Source: JBNKHG01 sp050290225
GTDB taxonomy: Bacteria > Pseudomonadota > Gammaproteobacteria > Pseudomonadales > Cellvibrionaceae
NCBI GenBank assembly: GCA_050290225.1
Contig: JBNKHG010000023.1
Span: forward strand, 1 to 64,000
Reading direction: 5' to 3'
Length of the DNA stretch: 64,000 bases
Under the pieces are notes generated by a model. That model was not told the DNA's origin, ran no database searches, and worked only from the letters and a program-made list of their open reading frames with translations. The number at the start of each line of letters is the position of its first letter. The stretch's first letter is position 1. Of the stretch, positions 43,556-52,603 are shown one piece after another. Made by a program: the position numbers and the translations under genes.

Positions 43556-44767
43556 TTACACCGTATCCCGGTCTCTGAAGCCGATCAGGTAGAGAATCGC
43601 GTCCAACCCCAGATTAGAAATCGACTGTTTGGCAGACGCCTGGACCAGAGGCTTGGCCCGGAAAGCAATGCCCAAACCGGCAATGCTCAACATGGGCAGG
43701 TCGTTGGCGCCATCACCTACCGCAATTACCTGCTCCAGCGACAGTTGCTCCCGGGCCGCCAACTCCCGCAACAACTCGGCCTTGCGTTTGCCATCCACCA
43801 CCGTGCCCACCACATTGCCCGTCACCTTGCCATCGACGATTTCCAACTCGTTCGCATAAACATAATCGATACCCAGCTTCTGCTGCAGGTGGCGCCCAAA
43901 ATAGTTGAAACCGCCGGAGAGAATGGCGGTTTTGTAGCCCAACTGTTTCAGGGTAGAGATCAGGCGCTCGGCACCCTCGGTAATGGGCAGGCGCTCGGCG
44001 ATGCGGGCCAGCACGGATTCATCCAAGCCCTGCAACAAAGCCATGCGACGGGCAAAACTCTCGGTAAAATCGAGCTCGCCGCGCATGGCTGATTCCGTAA
44101 TAGCCGCCACCTGCCCGCCGACACCGGCCTCCTTGGCCAGCTCGTCGATCACTTCCGCTTCAATCAGGGTGGAATCCATATCGAAGCACACCAGGCGACG
44201 GTTACGACGATAGACATTATCTTCCTGGCAGGCCACGTCGGCGTCCAGTCGCGCGGACAATTCCATAAAATCCGTCCGCAGGGCGCTCAGGTCGGCCACT
44301 TCGCCACGCGCTGAAAATTCCACGCAGGCCTTGCTCTGCTCCTCGACGCAGTCAAGGTCAATGCGGCCGGTCAGGCGATTGATGTTGTCGATATTCAAAC
44401 CGTGCTTGGCAGCCACGGCAGTCACTTCGGAAATCTGCCGCGCCGTCACCTTGCGTGCCAGCAAAGTGACAATATGACGCGCCTTACCCTGGTGGCTTAC
44501 CCACTCGCTGTAACTGTCCTCATCGATGGGCTGGAACCGGACCTGCATCCCGAGTTCGTGAACACGGTAGAGAATATCCTTCACCACCGGCGAATTCTCG
44601 AACGCCTGGGGAATTTCCGCCAATATCCCCAAGGTCAGGGTATCGTGAATCACCGCCTGACCAATATCGAGAATATTTGCCTGATACTGCGCCAGGATGG
44701 AGGTGATGGCCGAGGTCACTCCGGGGCGGTCTTCGCCACTGATATTGATCAGGATAATTTCTTTCAC
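43556..44767 (-). CDS. serB: Phosphoserine phosphatase with N-terminal ACT domains
   Basis: Last step of serine synthesis. The 403-aa protein starts with ACT-like regulatory sequence (MKEIILINISGEDRPGVTSAI) and a second ACT-like segment, then the HAD phosphatase core: nucleophile motif CFDMDSTLIEAE, AILSGGFNYF, and VIAVGDGANDLPML. The long form with tandem ACT domains is that of Pseudomonas and Mycobacterium. It is convergent with the fimX-like gene and divergent from the next membrane protein gene. Confidence 0.95.
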   Translation of the reverse strand: MKEIILINISGEDRPGVTSAITSILAQYQANILDIGQAVIHDTLTLGILAEIPQAFENSPVVKDILYRVHELGMQVRFQPIDEDSYSEWVSHQGKARHIVTLLARKVTARQISEVTAVAAKHGLNIDNINRLTGRIDLDCVEEQSKACVEFSARGEVADLSALRTDFMELSARLDADVACQEDNVYRRNRRLVCFDMDSTLIEAEVIDELAKEAGVGGQVAAITESAMRGELDFTESFARRMALLQGLDESVLARIAERLPITEGAERLISTLKQLGYKTAILSGGFNYFGRHLQQKLGIDYVYANELEIVDGKVTGNVVGTVVDGKRKAELLRELAAREQLSLEQVIAVGDGANDLPMLSIAGLGIAFRAKPLVQASAKQSISNLGLDAILYLIGFRDRDTV

Positions 44768-44949
44768 TGAGAAAATCTCTTTGCGGTCTGCGGGAAATTT
44801 GCGGCGGCCATTATATAGCTTTCCCAGGCAATTAGGCTAAAATGGCGCAGCCAGCGTTACTACCTGGCGGTAAAGCCCGATCATCGTCAAGCCAGTCGCC
44901 CCTATACGTTGCTGGCCACACACTCTGAGGTCATAACGATAACAACCCC

Positions 44950-46134
44950 ATGCTCACCCTGACCTGGTCTCCCAATCAACACCGCTTATACCGATTGGTA
45001 CTGTTATGTGTGGCAGTGGTATTGACTGCCAACACCCTGCTTTGTGCCTACCTTTTCAGCCAACACCAACACCGCCAACAGGAAAACCACGCACGGGAAT
45101 ATGGCACCGCCCTGGCCCAAATAGCGGCCCGGCAAGCTGTGGACCCGACGCTCACCAATGATCTGGTGAGTCTGCAGGTCATCTTAAAAGAGGTAGCGAC
45201 AAATCCCCAGGTGGCTGGCGCCACCATTCACGACGTGGAAAACAGACTCCTGGTTCAGGGCGGCCACCTTCCCCAGGGCGGCAACAACCGGATGCAACGC
45301 AGTTTCAGCGCCCCCATTACCCTGCACAACAGCATTGCCGGCTATGTCACCGTCACCCTGACACTGAATGGCGAATCCCAAGGCAACCTCTACGGCCAGC
45401 TCTTTTGGGCCTGGGCAGCACTTCTGCTGCTGATAGCCGCGGCAGTGGCATTTTGGCTAAACCGGGAAGATGCTACAGAAGATGCAACACCGGAGCAGGT
45501 CATTCCCACCGATCCCAAAACGACGAACTCCGCAGTGCCGGAGTCCGAGCCACCTGCATCCACCCCCCAGGTGCCTGAAACAAAAACTGAATCCCGCCCG
45601 AGTGTCAGCCTGCACCTGAAAATCCACAATTTTGCGCAACTGCACGATCAACTCAATCGCGGTAGTTTCAAGTCGCTGATCTCCCGTTTCGAACAACAGC
45701 TGGTGGGGGTTCACACGCTCTACGGTGGTCGCCTCGATCGACCCGGAGTAACCGGTCGCGACCTGAACCTGGACTATGCCGGCAACAGCCTGGACGACTG
45801 CAGTTTTCGAGCCCTCTGCAGTGCGCAACTGCTGCTGTCACTGACCACACAAGTGCAGGGGCCGCAATTGCAGTTGAGCGCCAGTCTTTCCAGTCGTGAG
45901 TGCGGCGACGACAATGACACCCCGCTGTGGGATCAAATGCTGGCAGCCGGCATCAACCCCCAACTTCCAGGCCCCCACCAGGTTTATATTGCGCCCGAGT
46001 TGCTCAGTGCGACTCTCGCCAGACAGGTGGATTATACCGCCCTTCCCGACGGGCAAGGCGCTCGCCTTGAACAGATAAGATCTCCCTACGACGAGCTCCT
46101 GACCAGGCAGGAACGCCAGCTGATTGCTCTGTAA
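44950..46134 (+). CDS. Inner-membrane protein, Smp/AhpA-like
   Basis: 394 aa. One transmembrane helix at about residues 15-38, a periplasmic sensor-like loop of about 110 residues, a second helix at about 155-173, then a Pro/Thr-rich linker and a cytoplasmic C-terminal domain of about 190 residues. This topology and the position divergent from serB recall E. coli smp (ytjB) and its Pseudomonas counterpart, though the protein is longer. No kinase, GGDEF or chemotaxis signature is visible in the C-terminal part. Function unknown. Confidence 0.7.
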   Translation: MLTLTWSPNQHRLYRLVLLCVAVVLTANTLLCAYLFSQHQHRQQENHAREYGTALAQIAARQAVDPTLTNDLVSLQVILKEVATNPQVAGATIHDVENRLLVQGGHLPQGGNNRMQRSFSAPITLHNSIAGYVTVTLTLNGESQGNLYGQLFWAWAALLLLIAAAVAFWLNREDATEDATPEQVIPTDPKTTNSAVPESEPPASTPQVPETKTESRPSVSLHLKIHNFAQLHDQLNRGSFKSLISRFEQQLVGVHTLYGGRLDRPGVTGRDLNLDYAGNSLDDCSFRALCSAQLLLSLTTQVQGPQLQLSASLSSRECGDDNDTPLWDQMLAAGINPQLPGPHQVYIAPELLSATLARQVDYTALPDGQGARLEQIRSPYDELLTRQERQLIAL

Positions 46135-46185
46135 TTCCTCAACAACTGGCGCCAAAACCCCTTTCTAAAACTGACCCATGATAAG

Positions 46186-46199
46186 TGTAAGTACTTACA
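46186..46199. promoter_or_regulatory. Perfect palindrome upstream of liuR
   Basis: TGTAAGTACTTACA, 14 bp and fully self-complementary, 112 bp before the liuR start. It looks like a dimer operator, but its protein is unknown. It differs in form from the second palindrome 50 bp downstream. Confidence 0.45.
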
Positions 46200-46239
46200 T
46201 ATAACCGCGGGCTCCTGCCGCAAAACAGCTTATAACAAT

Positions 46240-46282
46240 CTTTACCTTTACGTAAACGTCAACTGTTGATACATTGACCGCC
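46240..46282 (+). promoter_or_regulatory. Candidate LiuR operator and promoter
   Basis: TTTACGTAAA (46247-46256) is the centre of a larger near-palindrome (ACCTTTACGTAAACGT). It overlaps a TTTACG -35-like hexamer; 17 bp on lies TACATT. MerR-type regulators such as LiuR bind palindromes within or close to the promoter. It lies 55 bp before liuR and could control the whole liuRABCDE operon. Confidence 0.55.
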
Positions 46283-46310
46283 CTTGAATTCAAATCCTGG
46301 ATTTCGCGGC

Positions 46311-46712
46311 ATGAACAGCATCGACAAAGATCGCACATACAGTATTTCAGAACTGGCGCGGGAATTTGACGTCACCACCCGCACCATTCGTTTCTACGAG
46401 GACAAGGGGTTACTCAAACCCCGCCGCAATGGCCAAACCCGAATCTACTCACCCGGCGACCGGGTGGTCCTCAAACTGGTCCTGCGCGGCAAGCGCCTGG
46501 GCCTGACCCTGGACGAGAGTCGCGACATTATTTTCATGTACAAACCCGGCAAAAGTAACGCCGATCAGCTCCAGAAGTTGATCGACAGCATCCGCGATCG
46601 CAAGGCCAAACTGGAGCAACAGAAGCAGGATATCGAAGCCATGATGCTTGACCTCCAGGAGTCTGAAAACCGCTGCCTTGAAGCCCTGGAAGCACTGGAA
46701 ACCAACACTTGA
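46311..46712 (+). CDS. liuR: MerR-family regulator of leucine/isovalerate catabolism
   Basis: 133 aa from ATG 46311. The winged helix-turn-helix at the N-terminus (YSISELAREFDVTTRTIRFYEDKGLL) is classic MerR, followed by a C-terminal dimerisation helix (about 85-120). There are no metal-binding cysteines. It is the first gene of the liu cluster, 64 bp before liuA, in the order of Pseudomonas liuRABCDE, where LiuR represses or controls branched-chain acyl-CoA breakdown. Confidence 0.92.
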   Translation: MNSIDKDRTYSISELAREFDVTTRTIRFYEDKGLLKPRRNGQTRIYSPGDRVVLKLVLRGKRLGLTLDESRDIIFMYKPGKSNADQLQKLIDSIRDRKAKLEQQKQDIEAMMLDLQESENRCLEALEALETNT

Positions 46713-46776
46713 ATTCAACAACCCTTTGCACCCATTACCCGCTGTACGTTTTAGCCAAAAGGCACAGGAGCACCCG

Positions 46777-47946
46777 ATGAACACAACCTACCCTACCCTT
46801 AACTTTGACCTCGGCGAAGATATCGACATGTTGCGCGACTCCGTCTATCAGTTCTCCCAGAACGAACTGGCTCCGCGCGCCGAAGAGATCGATCGCAATA
46901 ACGAGTTCCCTATGGACATGTGGCGGAAGTTTGGCGATATGGGGCTCCTGGGTGTAACGGTGGAAGAGGAATACGGTGGCACAAACATGGGTTACCTGGC
47001 CCATGTCATCGCCATGGAGGAGATCTCCAGGGCTTCAGCCTCGGTCGGCCTTTCTTATGGCGCCCACTCCAACCTCTGCGTCAACCAGATTCGCAAAAAC
47101 GGCACCCACGAACAGAAACTCAAGTATCTGCCCAAGCTCTGCTCCGGTGAGCATATTGGAGCCCTGGCCATGTCCGAGCCCAACGCCGGCTCAGATGTGG
47201 TCAGTATGAAACTCCGTGCCGAAAAACGCGGCGACAGCTATATCCTTAACGGCAACAAGATGTGGATCACCAACGGCCCGGATGCCAACACCTACGTGAT
47301 CTACGCCAAGACCGATATAGCAGCCCGCTCGCGGGGCATCACCGCCTTTATCGTGGAGCGGGACTTTCCCGGCTTCTCACGTCACCAGAAGCTGGACAAA
47401 TTGGGCATGCGCGGCTCAAACACCTGTGAGCTGGTGTTTGAGGACTGTGAAGTACCCGCCGGGAACGTGCTCGGCAACGAGGGCGACGGCGTCAAGGTGT
47501 TGATGAGCGGCCTCGACTATGAACGCACTGTCCTCTCGGGTGGGCCGGTTGGGCTTATGCAGGCGTGCATGGATATCGTTTTGCCCTATATTCACGATCG
47601 CAAACAGTTCGGCCAGTCCATTGGTGAGTTTCAGCTGATGCAGGGCAAGGTGGCGGATATGTACGCTGACCTCAACGCCTCCCGCGCTTATCTGTATGCC
47701 GTAGCCAAAGCCTGTGACCGCGGCGAAGAGAGCCGCAAGGACGCCGCCGCCGTCATCCTCTACACCGCTGAAAAAGCTACCCAGATGGCGCTGCAGGCGA
47801 TCCAGGTCCTCGGCGGCAACGGTTATATCAACGAATTCCCCACCGGCCGTTTACTGCGCGATGCCAAACTTTACGAAATCGGCGCCGGCACCTCGGAGAT
47901 CCGCCGTATGCTGATCGGACGGGAACTGTTCAACGAAACAAAGTGA
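46777..47946 (+). CDS. liuA: Isovaleryl-CoA dehydrogenase
   Basis: FAD enzyme of 389 aa that oxidises isovaleryl-CoA to 3-methylcrotonyl-CoA. ATG 46777 has AGGAG 6 nt upstream. The usual C-terminal catalytic Glu position reads EIGAGTSEIRR, without Glu. The base is instead the Glu of MSGLDYERTVLSGGP, the hallmark of isovaleryl-CoA dehydrogenases. AMSEPNAGSDV and MWITNGP bind FAD and substrate. It is followed by liuB after 37 nt. Confidence 0.95.
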   Translation: MNTTYPTLNFDLGEDIDMLRDSVYQFSQNELAPRAEEIDRNNEFPMDMWRKFGDMGLLGVTVEEEYGGTNMGYLAHVIAMEEISRASASVGLSYGAHSNLCVNQIRKNGTHEQKLKYLPKLCSGEHIGALAMSEPNAGSDVVSMKLRAEKRGDSYILNGNKMWITNGPDANTYVIYAKTDIAARSRGITAFIVERDFPGFSRHQKLDKLGMRGSNTCELVFEDCEVPAGNVLGNEGDGVKVLMSGLDYERTVLSGGPVGLMQACMDIVLPYIHDRKQFGQSIGEFQLMQGKVADMYADLNASRAYLYAVAKACDRGEESRKDAAAVILYTAEKATQMALQAIQVLGGNGYINEFPTGRLLRDAKLYEIGAGTSEIRRMLIGRELFNETK

Positions 47947-47983
47947 ATTCAGTCGCCAAGCACCAGTGACCAGAGACTCGCCC

Positions 47984-49585
47984 ATGATTAAGTCGAAAGT
48001 GAATATGCGCAGCGAAGATTTCGCCGCTAACAGCGATCATATGCAGGCCCAGGTGAATGACCTGCGAGCCAAACTGGAACAGATCAAACTCGGCGGCGGC
48101 GACAAGGCCCGCGAACGCCACCTGGCCCGTGGCAAACTGCTACCCCGGGACCGCGTCAACGCCCTGCTAGATCCCGGCTCGCCGTTTTTGGAGCTGTCGC
48201 AGTTGGCTGCCTGGGAAGTGTATGAGGACTATGTGCCCGCTGCAGGCATGATTGCCGGTATCGGTCGCGTCAGCGGCCAGGAGTGCATGATCGTTGCCAA
48301 CGATGCCACCGTAAAGGGTGGCACCTACTACCCGCTGACGGTAAAAAAACACCTGCGAGCCCAGGCCATTGCCGCCCAGAACAACCTGCCCTGCATCTAC
48401 CTGGTGGACTCCGGCGGTGCCAACCTGCCGCGTCAGGACGAGGTTTTCCCGGACCGGGAACACTTCGGCCGCATATTCTTCAACCAAGCCAATATGTCGG
48501 CCCTGCAGATTCCACAGATCGCTGTGGTCATGGGTTCCTGTACCGCCGGTGGCGCCTATGTACCGGCCATGGCGGACGAGTCCATTATCGTTAAACAACA
48601 GGGCACGATTTTCCTCGGCGGACCGCCGCTGGTGAAGGCCGCCACCGGTGAGGTGGTCACCGCCGAAGAACTCGGCGGTGCCGACGTACACTGCCGCACC
48701 TCAGGCGTGTCAGACCACTTCGCCCAGAACGATCACCACGCCCTGCAGTTGGCTCGCCAGGCGGTGTCGCACCTCAACCGGGTCAAACCCGGGCAATGCG
48801 ACATCAAACCGGTGGTGGAACCCGCCTACGACCCGACAGAGATCTACGGCATCATCCCGAAGGATGCCCGCCAGCCTTACGATGTCCGCGAAGTCATTGC
48901 CCGTATTGTCGACGGTTCCAATTTCGATGAGTTCAAGGCGCTCTACGGCACCACACTGGTGTGCGGCTTTGCCAACATCTACGGTTACCCGGTGGGGATC
49001 GTCGCCAACAACGGCATTCTGTTTGGAGAAAGCGCTCAGAAGGGTGCTCACTTCGTGGAGCTTTGCGCCCAGCGCAAAATTCCGCTGGTGTTCCTGCAAA
49101 ACATCACCGGTTTCATGGTCGGCAAACAGTACGAAGCCGAGGGTATCGCCAAACATGGCGCCAAGATGGTCACTGCCGTAGCCTGTGCCCAGGTGCCCAA
49201 ACTGACGGTATTGATTGGCGGTTCCTTTGGCGCAGGCAACTACGGTATGTGTGGCCGCGCCTATGACCCCCGCTTCCTCTTCATGTGGCCCAATGCCCGC
49301 ATTTCGGTCATGGGCGGCGAGCAGGCCGCCGGGGTTCTCGCCCAGGTCAAGCGAGACCAGCTGGCAAAAGAGGGCACCGCGTGGAGCACCGGGGAAGAGG
49401 CCGCTTTCAAGCAGCCGGTAATTGATAAGTATGAGCAGCAGGGCCACCCCTACTATGCCTCGGCGCGGTTGTGGGACGACGGCGTGATCGACCCGGCGGA
49501 CACACGCATGGTGCTGGGACTGTCCCTGTCCGCCACCTTCAACAAGCCTATCGAAGACACCCGCTTTGGCGTCTTCAGAATGTAA
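47984..49585 (+). CDS. liuB: Methylcrotonyl-CoA carboxylase, carboxyltransferase subunit
   Basis: 533 aa from ATG 47984 (GTG 47966 is possible). Crotonase-fold carboxyltransferase that moves the carboxyl group from biotin on LiuD to 3-methylcrotonyl-CoA. It has YLVDSGGANLPRQDEVFPD, MGSCTAGGAYVPAM, GGSFGAGNYGMCGRAYDPRF and SVMGGEQAAGVLA, all typical of MCC-beta rather than propionyl-CoA carboxylase. It is part of the liu operon. Confidence 0.95.
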   Translation: MIKSKVNMRSEDFAANSDHMQAQVNDLRAKLEQIKLGGGDKARERHLARGKLLPRDRVNALLDPGSPFLELSQLAAWEVYEDYVPAAGMIAGIGRVSGQECMIVANDATVKGGTYYPLTVKKHLRAQAIAAQNNLPCIYLVDSGGANLPRQDEVFPDREHFGRIFFNQANMSALQIPQIAVVMGSCTAGGAYVPAMADESIIVKQQGTIFLGGPPLVKAATGEVVTAEELGGADVHCRTSGVSDHFAQNDHHALQLARQAVSHLNRVKPGQCDIKPVVEPAYDPTEIYGIIPKDARQPYDVREVIARIVDGSNFDEFKALYGTTLVCGFANIYGYPVGIVANNGILFGESAQKGAHFVELCAQRKIPLVFLQNITGFMVGKQYEAEGIAKHGAKMVTAVACAQVPKLTVLIGGSFGAGNYGMCGRAYDPRFLFMWPNARISVMGGEQAAGVLAQVKRDQLAKEGTAWSTGEEAAFKQPVIDKYEQQGHPYYASARLWDDGVIDPADTRMVLGLSLSATFNKPIEDTRFGVFRM

Positions 49586-49609
49586 TCAACGATGGTTTTG
49601 GAGAAAACT

Positions 49610-50401
49610 ATGACACAGACAATTTCCGTTACCATCGATGATCGCGGCGTCGGCTTCGTGACCATGAACAACCCGGACAAGCACAACGCCTTTGACGATG
49701 GCATTATCGCCGAACTGACCACAGCCTTTGAACAACTCGGCGCCAATGAAAGCGTCCGCGTGGTGGTGCTGGCGGCCGAGGGCAAAAGCTTTTCTGCCGG
49801 CGCCGACCTCAACTGGATGAAGCGCATGGCCACCTACGGTTACGAGGAAAACCTGCGCGACGCCAACGCCCTGGCGAAAATGTTAAAAACCCTCAACTTC
49901 CTGCCCAAGCCCACCATCGCCCGGGTGCAGGGTGCGGCGTTTGGCGGCGCCGTGGGACTGGTCAGCTGCTGCGATATGGCCGTGGCTGTTCCGAGGGCCA
50001 GCTTCTGTCTCAGCGAAGTGAAAATCGGTTTGATTCCCGCCACCATCAGCCCCTATGTGGTAGCCGCCATCGGCAACCGCGCCGCGCGCCGCTACTTTAC
50101 CACCGCCGAACGTTTCTCCGCCGAAACGGCACTGAGTCTTGGGCTGGTCAGCACCCTGGTGGAAGAAGCGCAGCTCGACAGCGAAATCGAGATGCTGGTC
50201 AACAGTCTGTTGGCCAACAGCCCCGCCGCCATCAAAGCCGCCAAACAGCTGGTTTTCGATGTGGCCGAGCGGGAAGTCAGCGACGCGCTTATCGCCGATA
50301 CCAGCGAGCGCATTGCCGCCATTCGCGTCTCACCCGAGGGGCAGGAGGGCTTGAGCGCCTTTTTGGAAAAACGTCGCGCCAACTGGATCCAGGCCCTCTA
50401 A
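49610..50401 (+). CDS. liuC: Methylglutaconyl-CoA hydratase
   Basis: Enoyl-CoA hydratase/isomerase family, 263 aa from ATG 49610 (GGAG 6 nt before; another ATG at 49592 is less likely). Hydrates 3-methylglutaconyl-CoA to HMG-CoA. GKSFSAGADLNWMK forms the first oxyanion loop, and VQGAAFGGAVGLVSCCDMAV the second. It lies 24 nt after liuB and 18 nt before liuD. Assignment to this substrate rests mainly on the operon. Confidence 0.92.
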   Translation: MTQTISVTIDDRGVGFVTMNNPDKHNAFDDGIIAELTTAFEQLGANESVRVVVLAAEGKSFSAGADLNWMKRMATYGYEENLRDANALAKMLKTLNFLPKPTIARVQGAAFGGAVGLVSCCDMAVAVPRASFCLSEVKIGLIPATISPYVVAAIGNRAARRYFTTAERFSAETALSLGLVSTLVEEAQLDSEIEMLVNSLLANSPAAIKAAKQLVFDVAEREVSDALIADTSERIAAIRVSPEGQEGLSAFLEKRRANWIQAL

Positions 50402-50419
50402 ACATTCAGGAGCAGCCAC

Positions 50420-52441
50420 ATGTTTAACAAAATTCTGATCGCCAATCGTGGTGAAATTGCCTGCCGTGTGATGCGCACCGCACGCAAACTGGGTGTACGC
50501 ACAGTTGCTGTCTACAGTGACGCCGATCGCGATGCCCTGCATGTTCATATGGCCGACGAAGCGGTGCATATCGGCGCCGCGCCTTCCCGCGAATCCTACC
50601 TGCTGTCGGACCGAGTGATTGAAGCCGCCTTGAAAACCGGTGCCCAGGCCATTCACCCGGGCTACGGCTTTCTTTCGGAAAACGCCGCCTTTTGCAATGC
50701 CTGCAAAGCTAACGGGATTGTGTTTATCGGGCCACCGGTGCGCGCCATCGAAGCCATGGGTTCCAAGTCCGCCGCTAAAACCATTATGGGAAAAGCGGAG
50801 GTACCACTGGTGCCGGGCTATCACGGTGACGACCAAAACCGCGACGTGTTAAAGGCCGCCGCCGACAAGATGGGCTACCCGGTGTTGTCAAAAGCCGCCG
50901 CCGGTGGCGGCGGCAAGGGCATGCGCCAGGTTTGGCGTGAGTCCGAGTTCGATGAGGCCCTGGCCGCCGCCAAGCGAGAAGCTCTCAATGGTTTTGGCGA
51001 TGACACCATGCTGGTGGAAAAATACCTGACCCAACCGCGTCATGTGGAAATCCAGGTGTTTTGCGACCGGCATGGCAATGCCGTCTACCTGTTCGAGCGC
51101 GACTGCTCGGTGCAGCGTCGCCACCAGAAGGTGATCGAGGAAGCCCCAGCGCCCGGCATGACCCCCGAACTCCGCCAGGCCATGGGCGAGGCCGCGATCC
51201 GTGCCGCCCAGGCCATCGACTACCAGGGTGCCGGCACAGTGGAATTCCTGCTGGATCAGGACGGTTCATTTTACTTTATGGAAATGAACACCCGCCTGCA
51301 GGTGGAGCACCCGGTCACGGAAATGATCAGTGGCCAGGATCTGGTGGAGTGGCAGCTCCGGGTCGCTGCCGGCGAACGCCTGCCCGCAACCCAGGATCAA
51401 CTGACGCTGAAGGGTCACGCCTTTGAGGCACGTATTTACGCTGAAGACCCCGATAATGATTTTCTGCCGGTGACCGGCACCCTGTCTTACCTGCAAGCGC
51501 CACCAACCGACGCCCATGTACGGGTGGACACAGGCGTGCGCCAGGGCGACGAGGTCAGCGTCTACTACGACCCCATGATTGCCAAACTCATCGTCTGGGC
51601 TGAGGATCGCAACAAAGCCCTGCAGCGACTGATCAAAGCGCTGAGCGAATACCGCATCAGCGGCATGAAAACCAATATCGATTTTCTCTACAACCTGGCG
51701 AGCAGCACGCCATTCAGGGCGGGCGACCTGGACACCGGCTTTATCGAAAAACACCAGGCCGCCATCTTCCGTGACAGTCAGCAGGACCTGAGCCGAGACC
51801 TGCCGTTGGCCGCGCTCTACCTGGTGCTGGACCAGGCCCGCGAGGCCGAGAGTCGTGCCGCTGCCAGCAGTGACCCCAGCTCGCCCTGGCACAGCACCAA
51901 CGCCTGGCGGCTGAACGAACCCCATATGCACCGACTGGCGCTGCTACTCCATGAACAGCAATACCCGGTGACGGTTGAGCAACTGGCCAGCGGCAGTGCC
52001 ACCCGCTACGCCATCCGCTATACGCTGGATAACGAAGAGCAAACTGTACATGCCCAGGGCAAGCTGGACGGCAATCAGTTACTCGCCAACCTGGACGGTT
52101 ACCAACTGCGAGCCCAGGTGGCGGAACACGATGGCAGCTATAGTCTCTACACCCAGGATTCAGCGTTGGCCTTTGGTCTGGCGCAACCGGATTTAGGCGA
52201 TATTGAAGCGGATGCTGGCGACGCAGGACTGACCGCGCCCATGAACGGCACCATGGTCACTCTGCTGGTCGAGGTCGGCGCGGAGGTGAAGAAAGACGAT
52301 GCCCTGTTGGTGATGGAGGCGATGAAGATGGAACACACCATTCGCGCTCCCGCCGACGGTACGGTAGAGGAATTTTACTACCAGCCAGGTGATCTGGTGG
52401 ATGGTGGAGCCCAGTTGGTGGACTTTAGAATCGCGGATTAA
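50420..52441 (+). CDS. liuD: Methylcrotonyl-CoA carboxylase, biotin subunit
   Basis: 673 aa. Residues 1-450 are biotin carboxylase (ILIANRGEIACRV at the start, the ATP-grasp loop GGGGKGMRQV, and EMNTRLQVEHPVTEMI). A bridging BT region follows, and then the biotinyl domain with the lysine motif LLVMEAMKMEH near the C-terminus. It needs biotin, which the bio operon in this window helps make. It follows liuC by 18 nt; a 162-bp gap with a nested palindrome separates it from liuE. Confidence 0.95.
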   Translation: MFNKILIANRGEIACRVMRTARKLGVRTVAVYSDADRDALHVHMADEAVHIGAAPSRESYLLSDRVIEAALKTGAQAIHPGYGFLSENAAFCNACKANGIVFIGPPVRAIEAMGSKSAAKTIMGKAEVPLVPGYHGDDQNRDVLKAAADKMGYPVLSKAAAGGGGKGMRQVWRESEFDEALAAAKREALNGFGDDTMLVEKYLTQPRHVEIQVFCDRHGNAVYLFERDCSVQRRHQKVIEEAPAPGMTPELRQAMGEAAIRAAQAIDYQGAGTVEFLLDQDGSFYFMEMNTRLQVEHPVTEMISGQDLVEWQLRVAAGERLPATQDQLTLKGHAFEARIYAEDPDNDFLPVTGTLSYLQAPPTDAHVRVDTGVRQGDEVSVYYDPMIAKLIVWAEDRNKALQRLIKALSEYRISGMKTNIDFLYNLASSTPFRAGDLDTGFIEKHQAAIFRDSQQDLSRDLPLAALYLVLDQAREAESRAAASSDPSSPWHSTNAWRLNEPHMHRLALLLHEQQYPVTVEQLASGSATRYAIRYTLDNEEQTVHAQGKLDGNQLLANLDGYQLRAQVAEHDGSYSLYTQDSALAFGLAQPDLGDIEADAGDAGLTAPMNGTMVTLLVEVGAEVKKDDALLVMEAMKMEHTIRAPADGTVEEFYYQPGDLVDGGAQLVDFRIAD

Positions 52442-52461
52442 AATGGGGTTTGAGATCAGTT

Positions 52462-52558
52462 TTGTGCCAAAAGCGGACTCTTGCGGCTTGCGGCTTGCGG
52501 CTTCAAGCGGCAAGCCACAAGTATTCGTGGCACGTCGGTTCGTCCGCTTGTGGCACAA
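52462..52558. repeat. Nested inverted-repeat element between liuD and liuE
   Basis: The outer arms of 17 bp (52462-52478 and 52542-52558, one mismatch) enclose a GC-rich hairpin (52492-52516, 12-bp arms, one mismatch) and a smaller GCCAC/GTGGC hairpin (52514-52531). Three direct copies of CTTGCGG (52480-52500) lie at the start of the inner hairpin. There is no T tract, so it is not a standard terminator. It could be a REP-like element or an mRNA processing or stability structure within the liu operon. Confidence 0.75.
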
Positions 52559-52603
52559 CAAAGACAAAACAAAAACATGTTAAACAACCAAACAGATAGA
52601 ACT

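Noticed and set aside
46186..46199. TGTAAGTACTTACA as a HexR site
   Set aside because: HexR sites are built on TGTAATTAAATTACA-type sequence with a different centre, and no sugar gene follows.
52481..52603. Upstream extension of liuE (frame open from 52481)
   Set aside because: The extension translates the palindromic element and has no family similarity; HMG-CoA lyases start close to the VEVGPRDGLQ motif.
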